A stretch of 42,660 nt of DNA from Hylemonella sp. (GCA_030695415.1 JAUYQZ010000008.1:1-42660); one strand, 5' to 3'. Positions 8,035 through 16,752 are shown, numbered from the stretch's first letter. Numbers and translations are program-made. Notes: a model not told the origin generated them from the sequence alone.

Positions 8035-8063
8035 GGACCGAACCTCGCGCTCAGTCGCCGCCA

Positions 8064-8132
8064 GGCCGCCCCAAGGCGACTACGGTCCCCTCAGGGAGCA
8101 GCGCAGTACACGCAGAGACAAGCGTGGGGGCC
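8064..8132. repeat. Intergenic palindromic repeat inside the rimM-trmD gap
   Basis: The ends are inverted (GGCCGCCCC at 8064-8072 against GTGGGGGCC at 8124-8132, imperfect). An internal stem TCCC/GGGA surrounds CTCA at 8086-8097. The sequence resembles short repeats with CCGCCCCAAGGCG and CGTGGGGGCC ends that I recall from Comamonadaceae intergenic regions. It fills nearly all of the space between rimM and trmD within one operon. It could therefore pause polymerase or protect mRNA ends (inference). Only one copy is in the window. Confidence 0.6.
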
Positions 8133-8136
8133 ATTT

Positions 8137-8700
8137 TTAATAGTCGGGCTGCCAGTCGACGCGGATACGGCGGGCCTTCAGGTCCACCTCGTCAACGTAA
8201 GTGGCCACGAAGGGAATCATGCGCTCGGCCAGCTTGCCATCCTGCTGGTAAGCGATGACCAGCACGGTCTGCGGACCGGTGGACAGCAACTCCTGCACCG
8301 TCCCCAACTGCACTTCTTCCCGGTTGACCACGTCCAGGCCAATCAGGTCGACCCAGTAGTATTCGTCCGCATCGGGTGTGGGAAAGCTGGAACGGGCCAC
8401 GAAGATGCGGGCACCGCGCAACGCCTCGGCGCTATCGCGATCGGTCACCTGAGGCGAGGTGGCCACCACGGAGTCCGAGTGCTCTTTCGCTTCCTGGATG
8501 GACAGCATGACCGGTCCGGTGAAGGCTTTGGCACCTCTTTCGGATGGCAGCAGAAACCAGCGCCGGGAAGAAAACAGCGCCTCCGCAGAGGCGCTGTAGG
8601 CTTGAACCTTGAACCAGCCCTTGATGCCCCAGGCATCAAGGATGCGCCCGACTTCGATGGCGTCCGCTGGCAATTCAGCGGCTACGAGCTCGAGCGGCAT
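8137..8700 (-). CDS. rimM: Ribosome maturation factor RimM
   Basis: This 187-residue factor binds ribosomal protein uS19 and helps assemble the 30S head. The N-terminal RimM domain (VGRILDAWGIKGWFKVQAYS, about 17-36) and the C-terminal PRC-barrel (YYWVDLIGLDVVNRE, then PFVATYVDEVDLKARRI) are both recognisable, and the length fits. It starts at the ATG at 8700, 11 bases after the rpsP stop. It ends with TAA directly before a palindromic repeat. Confidence 0.97.
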   Translation of the reverse strand: MPLELVAAELPADAIEVGRILDAWGIKGWFKVQAYSASAEALFSSRRWFLLPSERGAKAFTGPVMLSIQEAKEHSDSVVATSPQVTDRDSAEALRGARIFVARSSFPTPDADEYYWVDLIGLDVVNREEVQLGTVQELLSTGPQTVLVIAYQQDGKLAERMIPFVATYVDEVDLKARRIRVDWQPDY

Positions 8701-8711
8701 GGAACGAGGTA

Positions 8712-8963
8712 TTAAGCAGCCTTCTTGGCGGCCTGATTGATCAGGCGTTCCACGGTGGGGGAGGCCTGGGCGCCGACGCCCAGCCAGTAGGTCAAGCGGT
8801 CCTGGGCAATGCGGATGCTTTCCTCGCTGGCGGTGGCAATCGGGTTGTAGAAACCGATGCGCTCGATGAAGCGGCCGTCACGACGGGTACGCTTGTCTGC
8901 CACAACGATGTTGAAGAACGGACGGGCCTTGGCGCCGCCGCGGGAAAGTCGGATCACGACCAT
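8712..8963 (-). CDS. rpsP: 30S ribosomal protein S16
   Basis: This is ribosomal protein bS16, 83 residues, a 30S assembly protein bound to 16S rRNA. The start [17 protein letters not shown] and the segment [15 protein letters not shown] are diagnostic. The start is the ATG at 8963 with AAAGGAC as a good ribosome-binding site; longer in-frame extensions upstream have no homologous look. It is the first gene of rpsP-rimM-trmD-rplS, and a good sigma-70 promoter lies about 110 bases upstream. Confidence 0.98.
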   Translation of the reverse strand: MVVIRLSRGGAKARPFFNIVVADKRTRRDGRFIERIGFYNPIATASEESIRIAQDRLTYWLGVGAQASPTVERLINQAAKKAA

Positions 8964-9038
8964 GATTTGTCCTTTGGGTGGGTGAAGCGTGCCGCATGAG
9001 CTGCACGCCGCGATTCTTCCGATGTTTGAGACACGCGA

Positions 9039-9054
9039 CTGGCCACCCGGCCAG
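9039..9054 (-). promoter_or_regulatory. Hairpin in the rpsP leader
   Basis: CTGGCC (9039-9044) and GGCCAG (9049-9054) form a perfect 6-bp stem with a 4-base loop. It lies inside the predicted 5' leader (about 100 nt) of the rpsP operon, just after the expected transcription start. It has no U-tract. A role in mRNA stability or feedback is possible but not shown. Confidence 0.35.
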
Positions 9055-9075
9055 CGACACACCGAAGAGCCTGCG

Positions 9076-9104
9076 ATTATAGCCTGTCCTGCCGGGGTGG
9101 TGAA
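9076..9104 (-). promoter_or_regulatory. Sigma-70 promoter of the rpsP operon
   Basis: On the minus strand TTCACC (9104-9099) and a perfect TATAAT (9081-9076) are separated by exactly 17 bases. The predicted start is near 9069, giving a leader of about 105 nt before rpsP. It lies in the 194-base divergent gap shared with the TM2-like gene. Confidence 0.75.
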
Positions 9105-9157
9105 TCCTTGGCCAGGCCCGGGACGCAAACACCCCCCGATCCCGGCACAATAGGCGC

Positions 9158-9607
9158 ATGCTGAAAAACAAGACCCTGGCCACCTGGCTGACCTTTGTGC
9201 TGGGCCCGCTGGGCCTGCACCGCTTCTATCTGCGCGGCTTTGACGACCTGATCGGCTGGGCCCTGCCAATCCCGACGGCACTGGGCATCTATGGCATCGA
9301 ACGCGTGCTGCAGTACGGCGTGGACGACCCGTGGAGCTGGGTGCTGATCCCCCTGCTTGGCTTCACCATGTCCGCCTGCTCGCTCAATGCGATCGTCTAC
9401 GGGCTGATGAGCCCCGAAAAATGGAACGCCCGCTACAACCCTCGGGCACCGAGCGATGCCCCGGCCGGCCAAACCGGCTGGCTGACCATCGGCGCCGTTG
9501 TCTGCGCATTGCTGGTGGGCACCACAGTGCTCATATCGAGCATCGCCTTCAGCTTTCAGCGCTATTTCGAGTATCAGGTTGAGGAAGCACGCAAGATCAG
9601 TCAGTGA
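9158..9607 (+). CDS. TM2-domain-like small membrane protein
   Basis: This 149-residue protein has hydrophobic segments near residues 8-20, 30-48, 60-85 and 107-130. The N-terminal half, with [13 protein letters not shown], resembles the TM2 domain (Gly-x-x-Gly-x-His-x-Phe-Tyr-Leu-Gly pattern). The function of such proteins is not known. The ATG at 9158 follows a CACAAT hexamer by 6 bases and has no real ribosome-binding site, so the mRNA may be leaderless. The C-terminal tail is short and charged. It converges with the DUF486 gene, and a weak 6-bp hairpin (9629-9634 with 9645-9650) lies in the gap. Confidence 0.75.
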   Translation: MLKNKTLATWLTFVLGPLGLHRFYLRGFDDLIGWALPIPTALGIYGIERVLQYGVDDPWSWVLIPLLGFTMSACSLNAIVYGLMSPEKWNARYNPRAPSDAPAGQTGWLTIGAVVCALLVGTTVLISSIAFSFQRYFEYQVEEARKISQ

Positions 9608-9648
9608 GCCTTGCCGGCAGGGTGATCCAAGCCCACGCCAGCAGGGGC

Positions 9649-10017
9649 TTACGCGCTGCGGAAGATGAAGTACACCGCACCAACCATGCACAGTGCGGCC
9701 CACAGGTAATCGAGCTTGAAGGGCTCCTTCAGGTACAGCACGGCGAAGGGCACGAAGACGCTGAGCGTGATGACCTCCTGCACGATCTTGAGTTGCCCCA
9801 CCGTGAAGCCCGCCTGCTGGAAACCGATGCGGTTGGCCGGCACCTGCAGCAGGTACTCGAACAGGGCGATGCCCCAGCTCAGGAGGGCCGCCCAGTACCA
9901 GGGCGCCGTGGCCAGGTTCTTGAGGTGGCCGTACCAGGCAAAAGTCATGAAGATATTGCTACCGATCAGCAACAACACCGTCTGCAGGGAGAAAGGGATG
10001 GACGGGAGGGTGTTCAT
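9649..10017 (-). CDS. DMT-family (DUF486) small membrane protein
   Basis: This 122-residue protein has four hydrophobic helices (about 10-28, 40-57, 75-95 and 103-119). It carries the conserved features of the DUF486 family within the drug/metabolite transporter clan: TFAWYGHLKN, ANRIGFQQAGFTVGQLKIVQE and a C-terminal YLWAALCMVGAVYFIF. Four-helix members of this clan usually act as dimers, but no substrate is known for this family. Its start ATG at 10017 lies just beyond the acnB terminator, so it is probably transcribed separately from acnB. Confidence 0.85.
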   Translation of the reverse strand: MNTLPSIPFSLQTVLLLIGSNIFMTFAWYGHLKNLATAPWYWAALLSWGIALFEYLLQVPANRIGFQQAGFTVGQLKIVQEVITLSVFVPFAVLYLKEPFKLDYLWAALCMVGAVYFIFRSA

Positions 10018-10041
10018 GGCGGAATTATCGATGGCACCATG

Positions 10042-10073
10042 AAAAAAGCCCTGCGGCTCGCGCCGCAGGGCTT
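10042..10073 (-). terminator. Rho-independent terminator after acnB
   Basis: On the minus strand a 12-bp perfect stem including AAGCCCTGCGGC (10073-10062 with 10057-10046) closes a 4-base loop. It continues into six T residues (10047-10042), 22 bases after the acnB stop. It is the strongest terminator in the window and ends the mdh-citE-acnB unit. Confidence 0.93.
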
Positions 10074-10094
10074 CGGATCAACAGACTGCCTGGA

Positions 10095-12680
10095 TCAGGC
10101 GGTGACCTTGTCGGCCACCTCCTTGTACTCGCTGATCTGGTCGAAATTCAGGTACTTGTAGACCTTGTCGCCGTTGGCAGACAGAACACCCATATCGGCC
10201 TGGTACTCGGCCTTGGTCGGGATGCGCCCGAGCTTGGAGCAGATGGCAGCCAGTTCGGCCGAACCCAGGTAGACATTGGTGTTCTTGCCCAGGCGGTTGG
10301 GGAAGTTGCGCGTACTGGTGGACATCACGGTGGCGCCCTCCTTCACCTGCGCCTGATTGCCCATGCACAGGCTGCAGCCCGGCATTTCCATACGGGCACC
10401 CGCGGCACCAAAGGTCGCGTAGTGCCCCTCATCGTTCAGCTGCTGCGCGTCCATCTTGGTCGGCGGAGCCATCCACAGCTTGACCGGGATATCCCTCTTG
10501 CCCTCAAGCAGCTTGGACGCAGCGCGGAAGTGGCCGATGTTGGTCATGCACGAACCGATGAAGACCTCGTCGATCTTGGCGCCGGCCACGTCGGACAGGG
10601 TCTTGGCATCGTCCGGGTCATTGGGGCAGCAGACGATGGGCTCGGTGATCTCGTTCAGATCGATCTCGACCACGGCGGCGTACTCCGCGTCCTTGTCGGC
10701 CTTGAGCAGGTCCGGCTTGGCCAGCCAGGCCTCCATGGCCTTGATGCGACGGGCGATGGTGCGCTCGTCGTGGTAGCCCTGGGCGATCAGGTTCTTCAGC
10801 AGCACGATGTTGCTGTTGATGTACTCGATGATCGGCGCCGGATTCAGTGCGACCGTGCAACCGGCAGCCGAGCGCTCGGCCGAGGCATCGGCCAGCTCGA
10901 AGGCCTGTTCCACCTTGAGGTCGGGCAGGCCCTCGATCTCAAGGATGCGACCGGAAAACTCGTTCTTCTTGCCCTTCTTCTCGACCGTCAGCAGACCCTG
11001 CTTGATGGCGTACAGAGGAATGGCATGCACCAGATCACGCAGGGTGACGCCGGGCTGCATCTTGCCCTTGAAACGCACCAGCACCGACTCGGGCATGTCC
11101 AGCGGCATCACGCCAGTAGCGGCCGCAAACGCCACCAGGCCGGAGCCGGCCGGGAAGGAGATGCCGATGGGGAAACGGGTGTGGCTGTCGCCGCCGGTGC
11201 CGACCGTGTCGGGCAGCAGCATGCGGTTGAGCCAGCTGTGGATGATGCCGTCGCCGGGTTTGAGCGAGATGCCACCGCGGTTGCTCATGAACTCAGGCAG
11301 TTCGTGGTGCATCTTCACGTCCACCGGCTTGGGGTAAGCGGCGGTGTGGCAGAAGGACTGCATGACCAGATCAGAGCTGAAACCCAGGCAGGCCAGGTCC
11401 TTGAGCTCATCGCGCGTCATGGTGCCGGTGGTGTCCTGCGAACCGACCGAGGTCATCTTGGGTTCGCAATAGGTGCCGGGCACCACGCCCTTGCCTTCAG
11501 GCAGGCCGCAGGCGCGGCCGACCATCTTCTGGGCCAGCGTGAAGCCCTTGCCGGTGGCCTTGGGCACTTGCGGCAGGCGGAACAGGGTGCTCGGGGGCAG
11601 GCCCAAGGCCTCGCGCGCCTTGCCGGTCAGGCCGCGGCCGATGATCAGCGGAATGCGGCCGCCGGCGCGCACCTCGTCGAACAGCACCTCGCTGCGCACC
11701 GTGAACTCGGCGATGACCTTGCCATCCTTGAGGGCCTTGCCTTCATAGGGGCGCAGTTCAATGGTGTCGCCCATGTTCATCTGGCTCACGTCCAGCTCGA
11801 TCGGCAGGGCACCGGCGTCTTCCATGGTGTTGTAGAAGATCGGGGCGATCTTGGAGCCCAGGCAGACACCGCCGTAACGCTTGTTCGGCACGAAGGGGAT
11901 GTCCTCGCCGGTGAACCACAGCACGCTATTGGTCGCCGACTTGCGCGAGGAACCGGTGCCCACCACGTCGCCGACGTAGGCCACCAGGTTGCCGCGAGCG
12001 CGCAGGTCTTCGATGAACTTGATCGGGCCGCGCTTGCCGTCTTCCTCGGGCGTGATGCCGTCGCGCTTGTTCTTCAGCATGGCCAGTGCGTGCAACGGGA
12101 TGTCCGGACGGCTCCAGGCGTCGGGCGCGGGCGACAGGTCGTCGGTGTTGGTCTCACCGGTCACCTTGAGCACGGTGAGCTTGATGCTCTTGGGCACTTC
12201 GGGACGGCTGGTGAACCACTCGGCATCGGCCCAGCTCTGGACCACGGCCTTGGCGTTGGCGTTGCCCTTGGCGGACTTTTCCTGCACGTCGTGGAACTGG
12301 TCGAACATCAGCAGGGTCTTCTTCAGGCCTTCAGCGGCGACCTTGCCCACCTGGGCGTCGTCCAGCAGGTCGATCAGCGGGGTCAGGTTGTAGCCGCCCA
12401 GCATGGTGCCCAGCAGTTCGGTGGCCTTCTCGCGGGAGATCAGCGCGCATTTTTCAGTGCCGTGGGCCACGGCAGCCAGATAGCTGGCCTTGACCTTGGC
12501 GGCGTCATCCACACCGGCCGGCACGCGGTGCGTGATCAGCTCGACCAGGGTAGTCTCTTCGCCCTTGGGCGGATTCTTGAGCAACTCGATCAGCTCGCCG
12601 GTCTGCTTGGCCGTCAGCGGCAGCGGGGGGATGCCGAGTGCGGCTCGTTCAGCGACATGGGCGCGGTAGGCTTGCAACAT
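10095..12680 (-). CDS. acnB: Aconitate hydratase B (bifunctional, also 2-methylisocitrate dehydratase)
   Basis: This 861-residue [4Fe-4S] enzyme converts citrate to isocitrate through cis-aconitate and also acts on 2-methylisocitrate. The AcnB architecture is clear: an N-terminal HEAT-like domain (about 1-160), the swivel domain (with [15 protein letters not shown]), then the catalytic domains with [20 protein letters not shown]. The cluster cysteines are in [12 protein letters not shown] and [11 protein letters not shown]. Length matches AcnB (about 860), not AcnA (about 890). The ATG at 12680 has a strong AAGGAG site. It follows the CitE-like gene by 41 bases and is read with mdh. Confidence 0.98.
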   Translation of the reverse strand: MLQAYRAHVAERAALGIPPLPLTAKQTGELIELLKNPPKGEETTLVELITHRVPAGVDDAAKVKASYLAAVAHGTEKCALISREKATELLGTMLGGYNLTPLIDLLDDAQVGKVAAEGLKKTLLMFDQFHDVQEKSAKGNANAKAVVQSWADAEWFTSRPEVPKSIKLTVLKVTGETNTDDLSPAPDAWSRPDIPLHALAMLKNKRDGITPEEDGKRGPIKFIEDLRARGNLVAYVGDVVGTGSSRKSATNSVLWFTGEDIPFVPNKRYGGVCLGSKIAPIFYNTMEDAGALPIELDVSQMNMGDTIELRPYEGKALKDGKVIAEFTVRSEVLFDEVRAGGRIPLIIGRGLTGKAREALGLPPSTLFRLPQVPKATGKGFTLAQKMVGRACGLPEGKGVVPGTYCEPKMTSVGSQDTTGTMTRDELKDLACLGFSSDLVMQSFCHTAAYPKPVDVKMHHELPEFMSNRGGISLKPGDGIIHSWLNRMLLPDTVGTGGDSHTRFPIGISFPAGSGLVAFAAATGVMPLDMPESVLVRFKGKMQPGVTLRDLVHAIPLYAIKQGLLTVEKKGKKNEFSGRILEIEGLPDLKVEQAFELADASAERSAAGCTVALNPAPIIEYINSNIVLLKNLIAQGYHDERTIARRIKAMEAWLAKPDLLKADKDAEYAAVVEIDLNEITEPIVCCPNDPDDAKTLSDVAGAKIDEVFIGSCMTNIGHFRAASKLLEGKRDIPVKLWMAPPTKMDAQQLNDEGHYATFGAAGARMEMPGCSLCMGNQAQVKEGATVMSTSTRNFPNRLGKNTNVYLGSAELAAICSKLGRIPTKAEYQADMGVLSANGDKVYKYLNFDQISEYKEVADKVTA

Positions 12681-12721
12681 GGTGACTCCTTCTTAGCAAA
12701 TTCAAAAAATGCGCTCCCGCC

Positions 12722-13804
12722 TCAGGCGGGAACCGCGGGGGCTTTCGGGGCGACCGCCGGGGTCGCGAAATAAGCGTGCATGGCGGCGGGCAGCGCGCGC
12801 CCGGTCTGGTGGGCGCGCTCCAGCACCTGCCAGAAATAGCGGTAGCTGGCGCGATCATGCAGTTGCCCCTCGTAACTCACGGGGGCCCACTGCGCCTGTT
12901 CGGCCGCCTGGACGATGGCAGCGGCGCGCTCGATGTCGGCCCCACTGGGCGCCAGCGCCTCCAGGATGGGGCGGATCTGGCTCGGGTGGATGCTCCACAT
13001 GCGGGTGTAGCCGAACTCGCGCGAGGCCTTGCGGGCAGCAGCCTTCATGGCTTCAGTGTCGCTGAATTCGGTCACCACACAGTGAGAAGGCACTTTGCCG
13101 TGGGCGTGACAGGCCGAGGCGATCTCCAGCTTGGCGCGTAACACCAGGGGGTGCGTGAACTGGCCGAGCTCCCCCGTGGCATGGTCAGGCCGTGAGCTCA
13201 TGGCGCTGTCTGGGATGGCGCCACCATGCGCCGAGACAAAATCCATCAGCCCGAAACTGATGGACTGCACACGGGGATGGGCCGCTATGTCAAAAGCCCG
13301 GTGCACGGCCGCCGGTGACTCCAACAGCACCTGCAGGGGCAGTGGATCGGCACGACCGGCCGTGCGGGCCGCCGCATCGACGGCCGCTACGGCACGCTCG
13401 ACATCGGCCACCGTCTCGACCTTGGGGATCATCAAGTGGCACAAGGCCTGCCCGGCGCCGCCGACGATGGTGGCCACATCCGCCCCGAAGGCGGCATGGT
13501 CTACCGGGTGCACACGCACCGCGACGCGCGGCGCGACCGGCAGAGCCGTCTTGCGCGCAGCGGCCTGCGCCTCATTGGCCAGCGCCACCACCATCTGGGC
13601 ATGGTCATGCTCGCCGCCAACCGGCGCGCCGTCTTCACAGTCCAGCGAGACATCGAAGACGCAGGCACCGAACTCGGCCGTCATTTCGGCCTGCAGTTGC
13701 AGGCTCTTGCGCATACGGACCTCGACGCCGCTGTAATGGTCGCAGACCGGCAGGAAGCCGGCCGCGGCCTGGGCGCCGAGGAGGATGTCGCGCGGGTGGG
13801 CCAT
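12722..13804 (-). CDS. HpcH/HpaI aldolase / citrate lyase beta-subunit-like (CitE-like) protein
   Basis: This 360-residue TIM-barrel protein belongs to the CitE / malyl-CoA lyase-like group, which cleaves or forms carbon-carbon bonds in CoA thioesters such as malyl-CoA or citramalyl-CoA. The DCEDG motif is near residues 55-59. The metal-binding Glu ([16 protein letters not shown]) and Asp ([14 protein letters not shown]) and the terminal SIHPSQI all appear in the expected order. No citrate-lyase alpha or gamma subunits are nearby, so it is not part of a citrate lyase complex. It sits between mdh (9 bases away) and acnB (41 bases away), which ties it to malate and citrate metabolism. The actual substrate cannot be told from sequence. 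Confidence 0.87.
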   Translation of the reverse strand: MAHPRDILLGAQAAAGFLPVCDHYSGVEVRMRKSLQLQAEMTAEFGACVFDVSLDCEDGAPVGGEHDHAQMVVALANEAQAAARKTALPVAPRVAVRVHPVDHAAFGADVATIVGGAGQALCHLMIPKVETVADVERAVAAVDAAARTAGRADPLPLQVLLESPAAVHRAFDIAAHPRVQSISFGLMDFVSAHGGAIPDSAMSSRPDHATGELGQFTHPLVLRAKLEIASACHAHGKVPSHCVVTEFSDTEAMKAAARKASREFGYTRMWSIHPSQIRPILEALAPSGADIERAAAIVQAAEQAQWAPVSYEGQLHDRASYRYFWQVLERAHQTGRALPAAMHAYFATPAVAPKAPAVPA

Positions 13805-13813
13805 GGCGCCGGC

Positions 13814-14800
13814 TTACAGCAGGTGTTTGACGCCGTCTTGTTCGCCGACCAGCTCGGCCAGGGTCTTGTCGATGCACTTCTGGCTGAAATCATCGATCGC
13901 CAGGCCTTCGACCAGCTTGTACTCGCCGCCTTCGCAGGTGACGGGGAAGCCGAACATCACGTCCTTCGGAATACCGTACTGGCCATCCGACGGAATGCCC
14001 ATGGTGACCCACTTGCCGTTGGTACCCAGGGCCCAGTCGCGCATGTGGTCGATGGCGGCATTGGCAGCCGAAGCGGCGGAGGACAGGCCGCGCGCCTCGA
14101 TGATGGCCGCGCCGCGCTTGCCCACGGTGGGCAGGAACACATTGGCGTTCCATTCCTGGTCGTTGATCATCTTGGCCACGCTCTCGCCCTTGATGGTGGC
14201 GAAGCGGTAGTCGGCATACATGGTGGGCGAATGGTTGCCCCAGACCGTGAGTTTCTCGATGTCCGCCACGGCCTTGCCGGTCTTGGCAGCGATCTGGCTG
14301 GCGGCACGGTTGTGGTCCAGGCGCAGCATGGCGGTGAAGTTCTTGCGCGGCAGGTCCGGCGCACTCTTCATGGCGATGTAGGCATTGGTGTTGGCGGGGT
14401 TGCCGACCACCAGCACCTTGACCTTGCGCGAAGCCACGGCATTCAGGGCCTTGCCCTGGGCCGTGAAGATGGCGCCGTTCACAGCCAGCAACTCGGCGCG
14501 CTCCATGCCCGGGCCGCGGGGACGCGAACCCACCAGCAAGGCGTAGTCGGTGTCCTTGAAGGCGGTCATCGGGTCGCTGTGCGCCTCCATGCCGACCAGC
14601 AGCGGAAAGGCGCAGTCGTCCAGTTCCATCATCACGCCCTTGAGCGCCTTCTGGGCCTTTTCGTCGGGAATTTCCAGCAGTTGCAGGATGACGGGCTGGT
14701 CCTTGCCCAGCATCTCGCCAGAGGCGATGCGGAACAGCAGGGCGTAACCGATTTGGCCGGCGGCGCCGGTGACGGCAACGCGAACGGGCTTTTTGCTCAT
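13814..14800 (-). CDS. mdh: Malate dehydrogenase
   Basis: This 328-residue NAD-dependent enzyme interconverts malate and oxaloacetate. The dinucleotide-binding motif TGAAGQIG is at residues 11-18, the catalytic His lies in [13 protein letters not shown], and substrate Arg residues lie in [10 protein letters not shown]. It is the long LDH-like cytosolic MDH type usual in betaproteobacteria. The start is the ATG at 14800 ([12 protein letters not shown]). An upstream in-frame ATG at 14920 would add 40 residues without family support and would overlap the promoter. It is the first gene of mdh-citE-acnB, and its promoter diverges from that of the GntR regulator. Confidence 0.97.
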   Translation of the reverse strand: MSKKPVRVAVTGAAGQIGYALLFRIASGEMLGKDQPVILQLLEIPDEKAQKALKGVMMELDDCAFPLLVGMEAHSDPMTAFKDTDYALLVGSRPRGPGMERAELLAVNGAIFTAQGKALNAVASRKVKVLVVGNPANTNAYIAMKSAPDLPRKNFTAMLRLDHNRAASQIAAKTGKAVADIEKLTVWGNHSPTMYADYRFATIKGESVAKMINDQEWNANVFLPTVGKRGAAIIEARGLSSAASAANAAIDHMRDWALGTNGKWVTMGIPSDGQYGIPKDVMFGFPVTCEGGEYKLVEGLAIDDFSQKCIDKTLAELVGEQDGVKHLL

Positions 14801-14891
14801 GTTGGAGGCTCCAGATGGTGATGTGAGATCGACGACCAAGGGACCGCGCGGGACAGTGCAAGCGCTGCCCGGCACCTCGGATGCATCCGGC

Positions 14892-14920
14892 AGTGTAGCG
14901 CGAAAACACCAATTTATCAA
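14892..14920 (-). promoter_or_regulatory. Sigma-70 promoter of mdh
   Basis: On the minus strand TTGATA (14920-14915, 5 of 6 matches) and TACACT (14897-14892, 4 of 6) are 17 bases apart. The predicted start is about 85 bases before the mdh ATG. The operator-like palindrome begins 9 bases upstream of the -35, a position from which a bound regulator could touch polymerase. Confidence 0.6.
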
Positions 14921-14921
14921 T

Positions 14922-14949
14922 TTGTCTTATGTCTTATATAAGATATGAT
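14922..14949 (+). promoter_or_regulatory. gntR promoter containing an operator candidate
   Basis: TTGTCT (14922-14927) and TATGAT (14944-14949), 16 bases apart, form a plausible promoter. Between them lies TCTTATATAAGA (14932-14943), a perfect 12-bp palindrome. It extends to 18 bp (14929-14946) with one mismatched pair. TGTCTTA also occurs as a perfect tandem repeat (14923-14929 and 14930-14936). A repressor bound here would block this promoter, the usual layout for GntR autoregulation. Binding by the adjacent GntR protein is inference. Confidence 0.55.
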
Positions 14950-14992
14950 CCCCACTGACGATGCCTCACTTCCTCATGCTTTGGCCACCCTC

Positions 14993-15790
14993 ATGATCCC
15001 CAGCTCGCCCACCTTGGTCGACACGCCCCTGGCCGCTGCGGACAGCGGTACGCCGGGAAGCGCCGCGCCCGCCTTCAGCCCGCTGTACCAGCAAATCAAG
15101 GGGCTGATCCTGCAAAGCCTGCAGTCGGGCGAATGGAAACCTGGCGAGGTGATCCCCAGCGAAATGGATCTGGCCGCGCGTTATCGGGTCAGCCAGGGCA
15201 CGGTGCGCAAGGCCATTGACGAACTGGCGGCCGAGAACCTGCTGGTGCGCCGTCAAGGCAAGGGCACCTTCGTGGCCACCCATGCCGAGCAGCATGTTCA
15301 GTACCGCTTCCTGCGCCTGATGCCCGACTTCGGCGACCGCCAGAGCGAGGGCCCGGCCGAGCGCAACATCATCGACTGCAAGCGCCTGCGAGCCAGCGCA
15401 GAGATCGCACGGGCCCTCGCCCTGCGCACCGGCGACAGCGTGCTGCAGGCGCGACGCGTGCTTTCCTTCGGCGGCCGCCCGACCATTCTGGAAGACCTGT
15501 GGCTGCCCGGCACACCTTTCAAAGGTCTGACGGCCGAACGCCTGAGCGACTACCACGGCCCGATGTACGCCCTGTTCGAGACCGAGTTTGGCGTGCGCAT
15601 GGTGCGCGCCGAGGAAAAAATACGCGCCGTGACGCCCGATGCCGACCAGGCCCGCTTGCTCAACGTGGGCAAGAACACGCCCTTGCTCAGCGTGGAGCGC
15701 ATTGCATTTACCTATAACGACGCGCCCATGGAACTGCGCCGTGGCCTGTACCTGACCGACACGCATCACTACCGCAATGTCCTGAGTTGA
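14993..15790 (+). CDS. GntR-family transcriptional regulator, HutC subfamily (UTRA domain)
   Basis: This is a DNA-binding regulator with an N-terminal winged helix (SPLYQQIKGLILQSL..., then VSQGTVRKAIDELAAENLLVRR). Its C-terminal UTRA-type effector domain runs to about the last 150 residues and ends near LYLTDTHHYRN. The reading frame is open from an ATG at 14945, but that codon lies inside the predicted -10 hexamer and touches the palindrome. I therefore prefer the in-frame ATG at 14993 (265 residues), although it has no good ribosome-binding site. The extra N-terminal stretch before the winged helix is low-complexity either way. Its place between mdh and sdhC suggests it controls TCA-cycle genes (inference). 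The effector is unknown. Confidence 0.88.
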   Translation: MIPSSPTLVDTPLAAADSGTPGSAAPAFSPLYQQIKGLILQSLQSGEWKPGEVIPSEMDLAARYRVSQGTVRKAIDELAAENLLVRRQGKGTFVATHAEQHVQYRFLRLMPDFGDRQSEGPAERNIIDCKRLRASAEIARALALRTGDSVLQARRVLSFGGRPTILEDLWLPGTPFKGLTAERLSDYHGPMYALFETEFGVRMVRAEEKIRAVTPDADQARLLNVGKNTPLLSVERIAFTYNDAPMELRRGLYLTDTHHYRNVLS

Positions 15791-15853
15791 GAAACTTGAT
15801 TACGAACTGGAGGCTGAAGAATGAATCCGCCGCCACAGAGCAAGTAATGCTGC

Positions 15854-15866
15854 ATTGCAATAGAAT
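15854..15866 (+). promoter_or_regulatory. Weak candidate promoter element before sdhC
   Basis: TAGAAT (15861-15866) matches the -10 consensus at 5 of 6 positions and overlaps a perfect palindrome, ATTGCAAT (15854-15861). No convincing -35 lies 16-18 bases upstream. If real, the promoter would need an activator, or sdhC may be read from the gntR promoter across the 133-base gap. Confidence 0.3.
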
Positions 15867-15923
15867 TTGGCGCTCGCCAAGCCCGAAAATTACAAAGCGG
15901 TTACATCCACTGAAAGCCCAACC

Positions 15924-16367
15924 ATGACTGAGCTTGCCACTCCCTCCCGGCCGAAGCGGCCCGAGTTTCGCAACATCAACGCATTCAAGGATCTTCCGAC
16001 TTACCGGCTGCCCCTGGCTGGCTGGGTGTCGATTCTTCACCGCGTCAGTGGTGCCCTGATGTTCCTGCTGCTGCCCTTCATCATCTGGCTATTCGACACC
16101 TCGGTGTCCTCCGAGTATTCGTATGCCCGTTTCAGCGCCCTTTTCTCCGCGGGCGTCGGCTTCGTACCCGGCTGGTTCTTCAAACTGGTGGCTCTGGCCC
16201 TGATCTGGGCCTACCTGCATCACATCATTGCCGGCATCCGCCACCTCTGGATGGACGTCGCACATGCCGTCAGCAAGGAGTTCGGGCGCATTTCGGCCGT
16301 CGTCACCCTGACACTCAGCGTGGCCCTGACCGTTGTGCTGGGCGCCAAGCTGTTCGGCCTCTACTGA
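15924..16367 (+). CDS. sdhC: Succinate dehydrogenase cytochrome b556 subunit
   Basis: This 147-residue membrane anchor of complex II has three transmembrane helices (about 40-60, 85-105 and 120-145). With SdhD it binds haem b and ubiquinone. The family motif LHRVSGALMF includes quinone-site residues, and His100 of HIIAGIRHLWMD matches the haem ligand position. The start ATG at 15924 (MTELATPSRPKRPEFRN) is the conserved one; an upstream ATG at 15867 adds unrelated residues. It is the first gene of sdhCDABE, with sdhD 16 bases downstream. Confidence 0.96.
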   Translation: MTELATPSRPKRPEFRNINAFKDLPTYRLPLAGWVSILHRVSGALMFLLLPFIIWLFDTSVSSEYSYARFSALFSAGVGFVPGWFFKLVALALIWAYLHHIIAGIRHLWMDVAHAVSKEFGRISAVVTLTLSVALTVVLGAKLFGLY

Positions 16368-16383
16368 TCTCAAGGAGCAACAC

Positions 16384-16749
16384 ATGTCGGTTAATTACGG
16401 CTCCAAGCGTGTCGTCGTTGGTGCGCACTACGGTCTGCGCGACTGGCTGAGCCAACGCATCACCGCTGCGCTGATGGTCCTGTTCACTTTCGCGGTGCTG
16501 GCCCAGGTGCTGCTCACCCGAGGCCCCATCGGCTATGAAAGCTGGGCCGGCATCTTCGCCGCCCAGTGGATGAAGGTGCTGACCTTCTCGGTCATCATTG
16601 CGCTCGCCTGGCACGTCTGGGTCGGCATGCGCGACATCTGGATGGATTACATCAAGCCGGTCTGGCTGCGCCTGTCCCTGCAGGTATTCACCATCGTCTG
16701 GCTGGTCGGCTGTGCCGGCTGGGCCATCCAAGTCCTGTGGAGACTCTGA
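16384..16749 (+). CDS. sdhD: Succinate dehydrogenase hydrophobic membrane anchor subunit
   Basis: This 121-residue second membrane anchor of complex II has three helices (about 28-45, 62-82 and 96-117). His77 in AWHVWVGMRDIWMDYIKP sits at the haem-ligand position, and the following Tyr is a quinone-site residue. The ATG at 16384 has AAGGAG nearby (at 16371-16376). It ends 3 bases before sdhA, consistent with coupled translation. Confidence 0.95.
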   Translation: MSVNYGSKRVVVGAHYGLRDWLSQRITAALMVLFTFAVLAQVLLTRGPIGYESWAGIFAAQWMKVLTFSVIIALAWHVWVGMRDIWMDYIKPVWLRLSLQVFTIVWLVGCAGWAIQVLWRL

Positions 16750-16752
16750 GTC

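Noticed and set aside
9629..9650. AAGCCC/GGGCTT hairpin between the convergent TM2-like and DUF486 genes
   Set aside because: Only 6 bp with a 10-base loop, no T-run and partly inside a stop codon; too weak to list as a terminator.
10422..12773. A 783-codon open frame opposite acnB
   Set aside because: It lies wholly antisense to a clear aconitase B gene and reads as low-complexity His/Gly/Leu/Val-rich protein with no domain; typical of GC-rich codon bias.
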